This document shows positions 6,940 to 15,511 of a stretch of 64,000 bases of DNA, one piece after another. Numbering within the stretch: position 1 is the first letter of the stretch; the number at the start of each line of letters is the position of its first letter. The stretch covers positions 62,001-126,000 of the forward strand of contig CAYJOL010000006.1 in NCBI GenBank assembly GCA_964371785.1. The letters are read 5' to 3'. The position numbers and the translations under genes are program-made. Below the pieces are notes generated by a model. It worked only from the letters and a program-made list of their open reading frames with translations, ran no database searches and was not told where the DNA came from. The DNA is from CAVQCT01 sp964371785 (lineage in GTDB: Bacteria > Zixibacteria > MSB-5A5 > GN15 > FEB-12).

Positions 6940-9168
6940 ATGCCGTATTTAGGTCAGTTGCTGATATTTGTCGCTACCGTCTGCGCCTCGGCATCGGCGG
7001 TTCTCTATTTTCTCGCCTGGCGAGGCAAGGAGAATCTGCTCGGATTTGCCCGCAAATCGTTTCTGTTGGCCGCGGGGAGTATCGTGGGCGCTCTGGCCAC
7101 CCTCATGTACCTCATTCTGACGCATGATTTCACGGTTTCCTATGTCTATTCGTACTCGTCTACCGATCTTCCATTGGGATATTTGATCGCCACCCTGTGG
7201 GGCGGCCAGGAAGGCACCTTCCTGCTCTGGATTTTCTATGTGTCCATTCTTGGTCTCATCATGATGCGGACCGCCAAAAGTTTCGAAAAAGGGAATATGT
7301 TCTTTTTGAATCTGTTCCTTTTGACCGTGTTGTTCATCCTGCTGAAGAGATCCCCGTTCGAATTGATGCCGGTGTACCGTTCCGAAGGTGCGGGATTGAA
7401 TCCGTTGCTCCAGAATTTCTGGATGCAGATTCACCCGCCGATTATGTTCACCGGATTCGCGGCGGCATTGTTCCCCTTCCTGTTCGGCATGACCGGACTG
7501 GTTGAGCGCAGGTATGACCAGTGGGCCGAGTCGGCGCGCAAGTGGACAATGTTTGCCTGGGTGGCTCTGGGTACATCGCTGGTCATGGGCGGTTACTGGG
7601 CTTACATCACTCTCGGGTGGGGTGGGTTCTGGGCCTGGGATCCGGTTGAAAACTCGTCGTTTATTCCCTGGATATTTTTAGCCGCGCAAGTTCACGTGCT
7701 GTTTATCAAACGCCAGCGTCGCGGCCTTATGCGCTTCTCGCTGTTCATAGTCTGCCTGTCATTCTGGTCGGTGCTGTACGGCACGTTCCTGACGCGCTCT
7801 GGTGTACTGGCCGACTTTTCCGTGCACTCCTTTGTCGATCTTGGAATCAACAACTTCCTGATCGGCGGCCTGTTCTTCTTTGTCTTGCTTGGATTATTCA
7901 TGATGATCTACCGCTGGCGCGATATCAAGCCAAACGCGGCGTATTCATCGGTTAACTCGCGTTCTTATCTGGTCACGCTGGGAATTGTGCTTCTGTCAAT
8001 CGGCGGTACACTGACCTTGATAGGAACCTCGTCGCCGTTGCTCACGCGCCTCGCCACGAAACCCTCGAATGTCGGTTTACCCTACTACTTCGCGACCATG
8101 ACGCCGGTGGCCATTGCGATTCTCATACTGATAGGACTGTTTCCGGCTTTCCGGTGGAATCAGGGGATAGCTAAACCGAAGCTGCTGATGGTTGGAGGGG
8201 CAACGTTTCTTTTGACCGCAACTCTCATACTCGTTACCGGTTTTACCTATCAGGTAATGTATATCCTGCTGTTTGCCGCCGCGGCTATGGCGTTTGTTGT
8301 TAACAGCTATGTTCTGGTCAGCTCAGCTGTTCAGAAAAAATTCACCCCCGGCTACCTCGCGCACGTAGGACTGGCTCTTGGCTTGACCGGCGCTGCGCTC
8401 GCGAACGGGTTTGAAACGAAGAAGACAATCACGCTACCACAGGGCAAGCAGGTCGAGGAGATGGGGTATACCTTGAAGTTCGTAAGCATCAGTGACAACC
8501 CCAAAGGGTTCGACTGCCATGTCGAGATGTCCGGCGAGGGTCACAGCTTCATGGCAATTCTTCCGCACGAATTTCCCAAGAACGCCGACGGTGTGATGAG
8601 AAAGCCTTATGTAGAGAAGTACCTCACCCACGATATTTATATCGCGCCGGTGGCGATGGAGCAGCCCGAGGGTGCCGATCCGACCGAACTGGAACTTGAA
8701 AAGGGCGGATCAAAGAGTGTGGACAAGTATCAGATTACGTTTCACGATTTTCAACTCTCGAGCCACGAACAAGGTGGCAAGACTACAGCCAAGGCACTGC
8801 TGACGATCAAGTATGGGGACAAATCCGAGGATATAAGTCCGGCTTTGCAGGTTATCGGTGATTCAGTCGCGACTATTCCGGCGACCTTTGATTATGGTCG
8901 GGGAACGGTCGTCATATCAGGTGTGCAGCCCGAGAAAGGCGGCGTGAAACTGAGAGTGCTTGGAGACTTCATGTCTGAGCCTCAGATGGCCACGGCATCA
9001 CTTGTGGTCGAATTGTCGCGTAAACCGATGATAAACCTGTTCTGGCTTGGTGCATTTATTGCCTTTCTCTCCGGTGCGCTTTCAATGCGCGAACGTCGTC
9101 GCCGAAAAAACCTGGCCGCTATTGAAGAGGTCGAGGCGATGGAGCCGAAAAAAGAAATGGTTCCCTGA
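6940..9168 (+). CDS. ccmF: CcmF-type cytochrome c biogenesis protein (haem lyase component)
   Basis: A 742-residue polytopic membrane protein of the CcmF/CcsA family, which transfers haem to apocytochrome c. The tryptophan-rich haem-handling motif GWGGFWAWDPVENSSF is at about residues 225-240, and TRSGVLADFSVHSF follows further on. Many hydrophobic segments run through the first 500 residues. A periplasm-sized soluble stretch (about 510-700) precedes a final helix and a charged tail. RBS AAGGGG lies before ATG 6940, 37 bp after ispH. No ccmABCDEGH genes are near, so the rest of the System I machinery must be elsewhere. Confidence 0.9.
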   Translation: MPYLGQLLIFVATVCASASAVLYFLAWRGKENLLGFARKSFLLAAGSIVGALATLMYLILTHDFTVSYVYSYSSTDLPLGYLIATLWGGQEGTFLLWIFYVSILGLIMMRTAKSFEKGNMFFLNLFLLTVLFILLKRSPFELMPVYRSEGAGLNPLLQNFWMQIHPPIMFTGFAAALFPFLFGMTGLVERRYDQWAESARKWTMFAWVALGTSLVMGGYWAYITLGWGGFWAWDPVENSSFIPWIFLAAQVHVLFIKRQRRGLMRFSLFIVCLSFWSVLYGTFLTRSGVLADFSVHSFVDLGINNFLIGGLFFFVLLGLFMMIYRWRDIKPNAAYSSVNSRSYLVTLGIVLLSIGGTLTLIGTSSPLLTRLATKPSNVGLPYYFATMTPVAIAILILIGLFPAFRWNQGIAKPKLLMVGGATFLLTATLILVTGFTYQVMYILLFAAAAMAFVVNSYVLVSSAVQKKFTPGYLAHVGLALGLTGAALANGFETKKTITLPQGKQVEEMGYTLKFVSISDNPKGFDCHVEMSGEGHSFMAILPHEFPKNADGVMRKPYVEKYLTHDIYIAPVAMEQPEGADPTELELEKGGSKSVDKYQITFHDFQLSSHEQGGKTTAKALLTIKYGDKSEDISPALQVIGDSVATIPATFDYGRGTVVISGVQPEKGGVKLRVLGDFMSEPQMATASLVVELSRKPMINLFWLGAFIAFLSGALSMRERRRRKNLAAIEEVEAMEPKKEMVP

Positions 9169-9386
9169 AAGATTAAGGTTGCTTTTTGCGCCGACTTGCT
9201 TATTTTCGAATCCATGCTGGTTGACTCTTAAGTTGACTTGTGCTCACAATACATTCAGCTACTTCGATGCCGCGCGGCAAATCTGTCACCAGTTCTCGTT
9301 GCTGCGCCGAGAGTTGCCGGTAGCGGCTCCCGTATTCATCGGTTGTCTCAAGACAGGTTCATCGGAGGGAACTGTCCGGTTGGAAA

Positions 9387-9692
9387 ATGGCTAAGATACG
9401 CATGTGTTCTTTGGCCGATTTGGGCCCGGGCAAATCGGTCGACAAACGGATTCTTGCCAGACGCGTCGCCGTGTTTAACGACGCTGGAGAGATTATCGCA
9501 ATTGAAGCTGACTGTAAACATATGAAGGCATCGCTCGCTACCGGAAGTGTGAACAATGGCATCATCACCTGCCGCTGGCACGGTTGGAAGTATGACCTGC
9601 GAAGCGGAAATTGCCTGACCGTTACCGGTATGAAACTGAAGCGATATGAGGTAGAAATCGCTGATGGCGAAGTTTACGTGCTAATTGATTGA
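9387..9692 (+). CDS. Rieske-type [2Fe-2S] ferredoxin
   Basis: A 101-residue soluble Rieske domain. Cluster ligands are Cys43 and His45 (CKHM) and Cys62 and His65 (CRWHGW), as in ferredoxins of the NirD/BphF type. No signal peptide or membrane anchor is seen, so it is probably a cytoplasmic electron carrier. The methyltransferase gene starts 10 bp downstream, so the two are likely co-transcribed. Its redox partner is unknown. Confidence 0.9.
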   Translation: MAKIRMCSLADLGPGKSVDKRILARRVAVFNDAGEIIAIEADCKHMKASLATGSVNNGIITCRWHGWKYDLRSGNCLTVTGMKLKRYEVEIADGEVYVLID

Positions 9693-9702
9693 AAGGCGAA
9701 AT

Positions 9703-10329
9703 ATGCCTGAGATGTTTCAAAAGATACATAGGTACCTCGAACAAGTAGTTCCGGATCGACAGCCCATTCTCCGGGAGATGGAACAGTATGCTGAAGATAA
9801 AGATTTCCCTATTATCGGACCGTTGGTAGGACGTTTCCTCTACCAAATGGCGCTGCTCACAAAAGCCCGTCGAATCCTGGAACTTGGTTCCGGTTACGGG
9901 TATTCCGCTTTCTGGTTCTCCCTGGCCACCCGCTCTAAAGGGAATATTGTAATGACCGATACAGAGAAAGAGAACAAGCGGCGGGCCTTTGATTATTTCA
10001 AGCGCGCCGGGCTTCAAAGTCAGTTCACGTTTTTAGTGGGGGATGCGCTCAAGTCGGTCAAGAAGCTGGACGGACAGTTTGACATCATTCTGAATGACAT
10101 AGACAAATTAGATTACCCGAAGACCATAGACGTTGCCGCCTCGATGTTGATCAAGGGGGGCCTTTTCATAACAGACAACGTCATCTGGTCCGGCAGGGTC
10201 TGTGAGAAGAAACAGGACGAGACTACTAAAGCAATAGTGCAGTTTACCGATGCGCTCTATAAGGACAGTCGTTTTTTTACGACCATGCTTCCCGTGCGGG
10301 ACGGTATCAGTGTGGCACTCCGTCTTTAG
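9703..10329 (+). CDS. O-methyltransferase, SAM-dependent (family 3, CCoAMT/COMT-like)
   Basis: A 208-residue class I methyltransferase. The SAM-binding motif ILELGSGYGYSAFW lies in the N-terminal half, with an acidic MTDTEKE after strand 2 and the metal-site-like segment NDIDKLDYP; IKGGLFITDNVIWSGRV follows. ATG 9703 was chosen because AAAGGCG precedes it; an upstream in-frame ATT codon at 9685 lacks support. The small acceptor substrate cannot be deduced. The family usually methylates hydroxyls of catechol-like molecules. Confidence 0.85.
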   Translation: MPEMFQKIHRYLEQVVPDRQPILREMEQYAEDKDFPIIGPLVGRFLYQMALLTKARRILELGSGYGYSAFWFSLATRSKGNIVMTDTEKENKRRAFDYFKRAGLQSQFTFLVGDALKSVKKLDGQFDIILNDIDKLDYPKTIDVAASMLIKGGLFITDNVIWSGRVCEKKQDETTKAIVQFTDALYKDSRFFTTMLPVRDGISVALRL

Positions 10330-10825
10330 CGCGCCGAAAGCAGTTCCTGCGACGAATAGATAAGGGCGCGATTCACCTATCAGAATTAGAATTGTTTGAA
10401 ACAAAAGGTCTGGACGAGCGTTATAATAATACACAATTTGATGGTCACCCGTAATCGTTTCCCGTACACAAATTCATGGCGCCGGTGTACCGGGATGTTG
10501 TGAGACAATTCTTATCAACATCTGAATTGGCAGAAAGTGGCGCACGTCCCAGAAAAGTTGAACCTTTAGCGGCGCAAAAGATGTTAGAGTAAAAAGAAGA
10601 GAATTTCAAGTGTCGTACATATTATTGTTGACAACCAGGTACAATTTTGTTTTAAAGGAAAATCTCAAGATTCAACTGTCTTGATTTTCCGGGAATGGGT
10701 TTGGATTACCGTTAAATTCGACGGTGATTTTAGATCCGTAGTTTGAATGACTCTCATAACAATTTCCCAGGTCGGGCCCGCGCAAATTGCGCGATAAATG
10801 CTCTCCTGGTTTTTCTGGAGGATAT
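10330..10825 (+). other. 496-bp intergenic region with promoter-like and palindromic elements
   Basis: No supported gene. A possible promoter is TTGACA (10628-10633), a 17-bp spacer and TTTAAA (10651-10656). A 15-bp odd palindrome at 10779-10793 (CGCGCAA, one base, TTGCGCG) lies 32 bp before the next start codon and could be an operator. The rest is A+T-rich and unremarkable. Confidence 0.4.
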
Positions 10826-11278
10826 ATGGTTCCCAAAGTAGCAAAGTTCTTTACATACGGCGACGACTCGACATGCGGGGAAGTCCGAAAATTCATTCAA
10901 GATGCAGGCATACTGCTGGATGTACGGGATATTTCCCAAAGTCCTTTCACCGAGGACGAGTTGAATCGTTTGATCGGACACATTAACATCCATCACTTTC
11001 TTAATCCGCTTTCGGATTCCTTTGGCAAGCACAACCTTGATGAGACCTTACCGTCGCGTTCGGAACTTCTGAAGCTGATGGCTTTGGATTACACGCTGCT
11101 TCGCCGACCGATCATCAAGACCGCGCGTCTTATGACCATCGGGTGCGACAAGAAGAAGATCTCAGAGATTCTACAAATTTCCATGAACGGCACGCCGCTG
11201 GACGACGATGATTCTAAAGGCAATAATCGTCGCAACAATGACCGCCGTCCGGTCTCGATCTCATCGTCGGGAAAATAA
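10826..11278 (+). CDS. ArsC/Spx-like thioredoxin-fold protein
   Basis: A 150-residue protein. FFTYGDDSTCGEVRKFIQDA with Cys17 resembles the active-site region of the ArsC/Spx/YffB family. LDVRDISQSPFTEDEL and the later SRSELLKLMA and RRPIIKT fit the family helices and its cis-proline-like region. Only one of the two usual active-site cysteines is present; the first position is Asp. The basic, low-complexity C-terminus (about 130-150) is unusual. ATG 10826 was chosen because it follows GGAGG at the right distance. It may be a redox regulator or reductase; arsenate reduction is not implied. Confidence 0.65.
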   Translation: MVPKVAKFFTYGDDSTCGEVRKFIQDAGILLDVRDISQSPFTEDELNRLIGHINIHHFLNPLSDSFGKHNLDETLPSRSELLKLMALDYTLLRRPIIKTARLMTIGCDKKKISEILQISMNGTPLDDDDSKGNNRRNNDRRPVSISSSGK

Positions 11279-11355
11279 TCGACAATTTCCCAGTTGCGCA
11301 ATTCCGTCTCGTTCCCTATGTTCCGAGAGTCGATTAACGATGGACGATTTGAACA

Positions 11356-13032
11356 ATGGATATCGAACGAGAAATTCTCGAGACAGACATTCTGATTGTC
11401 GGGGCAGGCCCGGCCGGTCTGGCGCTTGCCTATCACCTGGCCCGGCTTGTACAACAGGCAGAGTCGGTCGACATGCCGGAAGTTCTCCTGATGGAGAAGG
11501 GGTCGTACGTCGGAGCTCACTCGCTGTCCGGAGCCGTAATGGACCCCCGCGGTATAGCGGAGCTGATCCCTGATTACAAAGACAAAGGCGCCCCGTTGGA
11601 GGCGACGGTATCGACCGATGCCATGTATTATCTAAGCGCCAACGGCGCATTGAAATTCCCGTTCACACCTCCTTCCATAAACAATCACGGCAACCATGTT
11701 ATCTCGTTGAACAAGTTCACCGGGTGGATGGCTGAGCAGGTCGAGTCGATGGGTGTCGACATCTATTCCGGGCTGGCCGGATATGAACTTCAGGTTGATA
11801 ACGGCCGAATTACCGGCGTGCAGACGGTCGACATGGGCCTGGATAAAGAAGGGCACCCGAAATCGAATTTTGAGCCGGGATCTATCATAAGGGCCAAAGT
11901 GACAGTTCTGTGCGAAGGTGTGCGCGGCTCCCTGACGCGCCAGGCGATGGAAAAGATCCCTGAACTGACCGCTGATTGCCTGCCTCAAGCGTATTTGACC
12001 GGGGTGAAGGAAGTCTGGGAGGTTCCCGAAGGACGCATCCGGGCCGGGCAGGTCATCCATACCATCGGATTTCCACAGCCGTCACACGAGTACGGTGGAG
12101 CCTGGATATATGGCATGAGCGACACCATGGTTTCTATCGGACTCGCGGTCGGGCTGAATTCACCCGACCCAACGAACGACCCGCATATGAAATTCCAGCG
12201 ATACAAGACCCATCCTTTCGTCAAGAAGATCCTCGAAGGAGGAAAGATGCTTCATTATGGCGCCAAGGCGATTCCGGATAACGGCTATTATTCGGTACCG
12301 AGGTTGTATCATGACGGATTGCTGCTTTGCGGTGATTCGGCCGGTTTATTGAATCCGCAGAAGCTCAAAGGTATCCACCTTGCCATCAAGTCGGGAATGC
12401 TCGCGGCTGAGACCTTGTTCGAGTGTGCCAAATCGGGTGACTACTCGACCACGGCTCTCAAGGGATATCAGACCAGATACGAAAGCAGTTGGATAAAAAC
12501 GGAGCTCCGTAGTTCACGCAATTTCCACGCCGGCTTCAAGGGCGGGTTGCTGGCCGGTTTGTTCAATGGCGCCCTGCAGATAGCCACCGGGGGCCGCGGT
12601 TTGTTCGACCGACGAAGCAACAAACCCGACAATGAGTATATGCTCAAGCTGGCCGACTACCGGACACGTTTCGGACATGAACCACAGAAGGTCAAAATCA
12701 AGTTCGATAACGCATATACATTTGATAAGCTGACCGATGTGTACAAGTCGGGAACGATGCATGAGGAAGAGCAGCCGGCTCACCTTCAAATTGCGGATTA
12801 TGATATTTGCAATAATCGGTGCACGGAAGAATATGGCAACCCCTGTCAGCATTTTTGTCCGACGCAGGTATATGAGATGGTAGACGACGCCGAACGGCCG
12901 GGAAAGTTAAAGTTACAGCTGACTCCTTCCAACTGCGTTCACTGCAAGACATGTGATATTGCCGATCCCTATCAGATCATCCGCTGGGTCACTCCGCAGG
13001 GTGGGGAAGGGCCGAATTACACGAATTTGTGA
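11356..13032 (+). CDS. Electron-transfer flavoprotein:quinone oxidoreductase (ETF-QO)
   Basis: A 558-residue membrane-associated flavoprotein that passes electrons from ETF (fatty- and amino-acid oxidation) to the quinone pool. The N-terminal FAD motif is IVGAGPAGLALAYHLA (residues 14-29). MEKGSYVGAHSLSGAV and LLCGDSAGLLNPQKLKGIH are strongly family-like. The C-terminal [4Fe-4S] ligands lie in CPTQVYE and CVHCKTCD. The length matches family members. No etfAB genes are in the window. A hairpin terminator follows at 13060. Confidence 0.95.
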   Translation: MDIEREILETDILIVGAGPAGLALAYHLARLVQQAESVDMPEVLLMEKGSYVGAHSLSGAVMDPRGIAELIPDYKDKGAPLEATVSTDAMYYLSANGALKFPFTPPSINNHGNHVISLNKFTGWMAEQVESMGVDIYSGLAGYELQVDNGRITGVQTVDMGLDKEGHPKSNFEPGSIIRAKVTVLCEGVRGSLTRQAMEKIPELTADCLPQAYLTGVKEVWEVPEGRIRAGQVIHTIGFPQPSHEYGGAWIYGMSDTMVSIGLAVGLNSPDPTNDPHMKFQRYKTHPFVKKILEGGKMLHYGAKAIPDNGYYSVPRLYHDGLLLCGDSAGLLNPQKLKGIHLAIKSGMLAAETLFECAKSGDYSTTALKGYQTRYESSWIKTELRSSRNFHAGFKGGLLAGLFNGALQIATGGRGLFDRRSNKPDNEYMLKLADYRTRFGHEPQKVKIKFDNAYTFDKLTDVYKSGTMHEEEQPAHLQIADYDICNNRCTEEYGNPCQHFCPTQVYEMVDDAERPGKLKLQLTPSNCVHCKTCDIADPYQIIRWVTPQGGEGPNYTNL

Positions 13033-13059
13033 GGAACGGATCAATTGTTTATGGGCATA

Positions 13060-13087
13060 GGCGGCGTCATTTGACTCCGCCATTTTT
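13060..13087 (+). terminator. Terminator after ETF-QO
   Basis: Arms 13060-13069 and 13072-13081 pair at 9 of 10 positions and are followed by ATTTTT. A second hairpin (TGCCCGG/CCGGGCA) follows directly. Confidence 0.65.
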
Positions 13088-13174
13088 AATGCCCGGAGCT
13101 GACACCGGGCAATCAAGAGAAGGAACTATTCACTCGGACATACGTGCCGGTAACGGCGGGAAAGGATATCTTAA

Positions 13175-13420
13175 ATGACTCCAGCGATTATTGGTACCCT
13201 GGGAGTCGGATTACTTCTGGTGGCCTTCGTGTTCAATTTGCTCCGACGACTGCCCGAATGCAACCGTATTTATTTACTGATGAATTTTGGGGGAGCGGCG
13301 CTGGCAGCCTGGTACGCCCATGAATCGGGCACCATGCCATTCGTGGTGTTAGAGACGGTTTGGGCGCTGTCGGCCCTCGTTCGATTAATGGTAGTCATCA
13401 AAAAAGGCTCTCCGGTTTAG
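13175..13420 (+). CDS. Small membrane protein, CBU_0592-like
   Basis: An 81-residue protein of three hydrophobic segments with LGVGLLLVAFVFNLLRR, YLLMNFGGAALAAWYA and FVVLETVWALSALVRL. The arrangement resembles the CBU_0592 family of small membrane proteins; function is unknown. GGAAAGGA precedes ATG 13175. The stop codon lies within the loop of the hairpin that terminates the convergent ppiD-like gene. Confidence 0.7.
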   Translation: MTPAIIGTLGVGLLLVAFVFNLLRRLPECNRIYLLMNFGGAALAAWYAHESGTMPFVVLETVWALSALVRLMVVIKKGSPV

Positions 13421-13431
13421 GGAGAGCCTTG
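13401..13431 (-). terminator. Terminator of the PpiD-like gene, overlapping the convergent gene's stop
   Basis: Arms 13405-13414 and 13422-13431 form a 10-bp perfect stem. Six A residues at 13401-13406 become the U-run on the minus strand. The TAG of the plus-strand 81-residue gene sits inside the loop. Confidence 0.75.
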
Positions 13432-13462
13432 GCGAACTCAAATTTGAATCTGCCGGCGGGTC

Positions 13463-15304
13463 TTAAATCTGCTGACTTCTCGCCGAAGACTCGGTATTGT
13501 TTTGAATGTTGGAACTTTCCACCAGATTGTTAAACCAGCGGGAATACAGATCCTGTTGTTTGTTCAACAAAATGGCCTGATACAGCGAATCACGTTTCTC
13601 ATTGAAGGTTGTCAGATCCGGGGCGGTCCGGGATAACAGCTTGAAAATCACAGATCCTTGCTCCCAGTCGATCGGTTTTGACAATTGATCCGGCTTGGTC
13701 AGGGAGAAAGCGGCCCCGATCGCAATCGGCGATCGGCCGAGTTCCTTGAGATAGCCATTGCGATCAAACTCGTCGGAAATAACATACTGTGCACCGTGTG
13801 CTTGCGCGGCCTTGGTGAGGTCGGTGCCGCGCTGAATGTCGGCGTAAATTGCCGAGGCTGTGTCGGCGCACTGCGTCTTGACCTTATGCGTGATCAAGTC
13901 GAGATTGACCTTTTCCTTGGAGTCCTCGAAACTGGCAATGCCGGCCGGTACCCGCTCTCCGACCTGCGCGACAAATATCGCGGAGTTATTCTCAAGGACT
14001 TTCGAGATTGCGTCTATTTTTTCTTTGAACGCAAAGTCACTGGCCTGCGCATCGGTGCCGATGTACTGGATATTGCGATTACGGAAGAACGGGGTGGTCT
14101 TTTTGACCTCAAGAGACAAATCCTGGGCCGCTTTGAAGAATCCCTGCTCTTCGGCCTTTGTGCGGAAATCCTCGAGCTTCTGATACGCCTGGTCGAGGGT
14201 CTCGCGGGATGGAGCCACCTTGAACAGTATGTTGGCGGCGTGCGCCATCTCCTGTTGCTCCTTCTTGCCGTTCGCCAGGGTCTTCGTACTGTCTTTGAAT
14301 TCGAACACCTTGATGATATGCCAGCCGAACTGGGTGCGGATAGGCTTGCTGATATCGCCCGGTTTCATGGCAAAAACCTGACGGTCGAATTCAGGCACCA
14401 TCTGACCGCGGGTGAACCAGCCAAGGTCGCCGCCATTCTGGGCGGAGTTGTCCTCGGAATAGATGCGGGCGAATTCGGCGAAGTCGGCTCCACTCTTCAG
14501 TGAATCATAGATGGCCAACGCCTGGTGATCAACTCGTTCCCAGTCGGACTCCTGCGGTTTCTTATCCACGAGCACGAGGTTAAGGGTGGCTCTCTCATCC
14601 AGCTTGTAATCATCCTTGTGCGCCTCATAATACTGCTTCATCTCATCGTCGGTGTTGGTCGGAGGCGGTCTTGAGAACCGGTCATAACCCACGTTGATCA
14701 TGCCGACTTTAATCTTCTCCTGGCCCGCCATGAAAGCGTCTTTGACTTCCATCTCCGTCACATGGGCGGTCTCGATGATCATCTGTTGAAGCTTCAGGAT
14801 GGTAATGTCGTGTTTCACCTGCGGCTCGATTTGCGCCCAGAAAGCCGACGCGTTCGGATCAGCCATCGCGCCAACATACTTCTGATAGTCAAACTTGCCA
14901 TTGGTCTGGAATCCCTGGTACTGCTGCAGATACGCCGGCGGATTATACCTCAAATAGTTGTAAATCTCGTCTGGCGTAACGGAGAGATTATATTTTGCGG
15001 CCTGCTGGGTAAGCAGGTAATTGTTCCGAATCTGCTGCCAGGCGTTTTGCTGAAGTTCCTTGATTTTGGAATCCGGCAACTCGTCGGTTGACTGCGCTAT
15101 GGCCTGCTGGTAAAGCTGGTTGTAGGTATTCTGATATTCCTGCCAGGAGACTTCCTGTCCATTGATAACGGCTGCAACATTCTGGTTCTGGAATTGACCG
15201 CGACTAGACAGCTCCATACCCCACTGGAAAACAATAGTCCCGAGAAATAGCACTAGCACCGTTATGATGATCGGGAATATCATTTTTCGCAATGTGTCGA
15301 ACAT
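13463..15304 (-). CDS. PpiD/SurA-type peptidyl-prolyl isomerase (membrane-anchored foldase)
   Basis: A 613-residue protein with one N-terminal membrane anchor (about residues 9-28, IFPIIITVLVLFLGTIVF). A SurA-N-like helical chaperone region contains VNGQEVSWQEYQNTYNQLYQQ-type sequence. One clear parvulin domain spans about residues 240-350, with SGADFAEFARIYSED, GGDLGWFTRGQMVPEFD and FGWHIIKV. The C-terminal 250 residues look like a second, degenerate rotamase-like region. PpiD proteins assist folding of secreted and outer-membrane proteins at the inner-membrane surface. Its divergent neighbour is an M23 peptidase, another envelope gene. Confidence 0.88.
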   Translation of the reverse strand: MFDTLRKMIFPIIITVLVLFLGTIVFQWGMELSSRGQFQNQNVAAVINGQEVSWQEYQNTYNQLYQQAIAQSTDELPDSKIKELQQNAWQQIRNNYLLTQQAAKYNLSVTPDEIYNYLRYNPPAYLQQYQGFQTNGKFDYQKYVGAMADPNASAFWAQIEPQVKHDITILKLQQMIIETAHVTEMEVKDAFMAGQEKIKVGMINVGYDRFSRPPPTNTDDEMKQYYEAHKDDYKLDERATLNLVLVDKKPQESDWERVDHQALAIYDSLKSGADFAEFARIYSEDNSAQNGGDLGWFTRGQMVPEFDRQVFAMKPGDISKPIRTQFGWHIIKVFEFKDSTKTLANGKKEQQEMAHAANILFKVAPSRETLDQAYQKLEDFRTKAEEQGFFKAAQDLSLEVKKTTPFFRNRNIQYIGTDAQASDFAFKEKIDAISKVLENNSAIFVAQVGERVPAGIASFEDSKEKVNLDLITHKVKTQCADTASAIYADIQRGTDLTKAAQAHGAQYVISDEFDRNGYLKELGRSPIAIGAAFSLTKPDQLSKPIDWEQGSVIFKLLSRTAPDLTTFNEKRDSLYQAILLNKQQDLYSRWFNNLVESSNIQNNTESSARSQQI

Positions 15305-15511
15305 ATATCCCTTCTCCTTTATGTGAACTCTAACTCTCTTGCCGGATTACTACCCGGGTACACCCCGGAAACCTCTGAATATACTTTAATTATCCATTTT
15401 CGCAATACGATTGTATCCGTTTATACAAAAACATTGATTTTTTGAGTCAAATTGCTGATTACTACGTTTAACCCATTGATATAACTGACACTTCAACCGG
15501 GAACCAACCGT

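Noticed and set aside
9220..9260. Tandem TTGACT boxes before the Rieske gene as a promoter
   Set aside because: Two TTGACT boxes exist but no convincing -10 element is correctly spaced.
10476..10592. 38-codon ORF in the 10.3-10.8 kb gap
   Set aside because: No ribosome binding site, no recognised sequence, and inside a region with promoter-like features.
13685..14503. 272-residue plus-strand ORF opposite the ppiD-like gene
   Set aside because: Antisense shadow of a clear PpiD/SurA protein; no RBS or domains.
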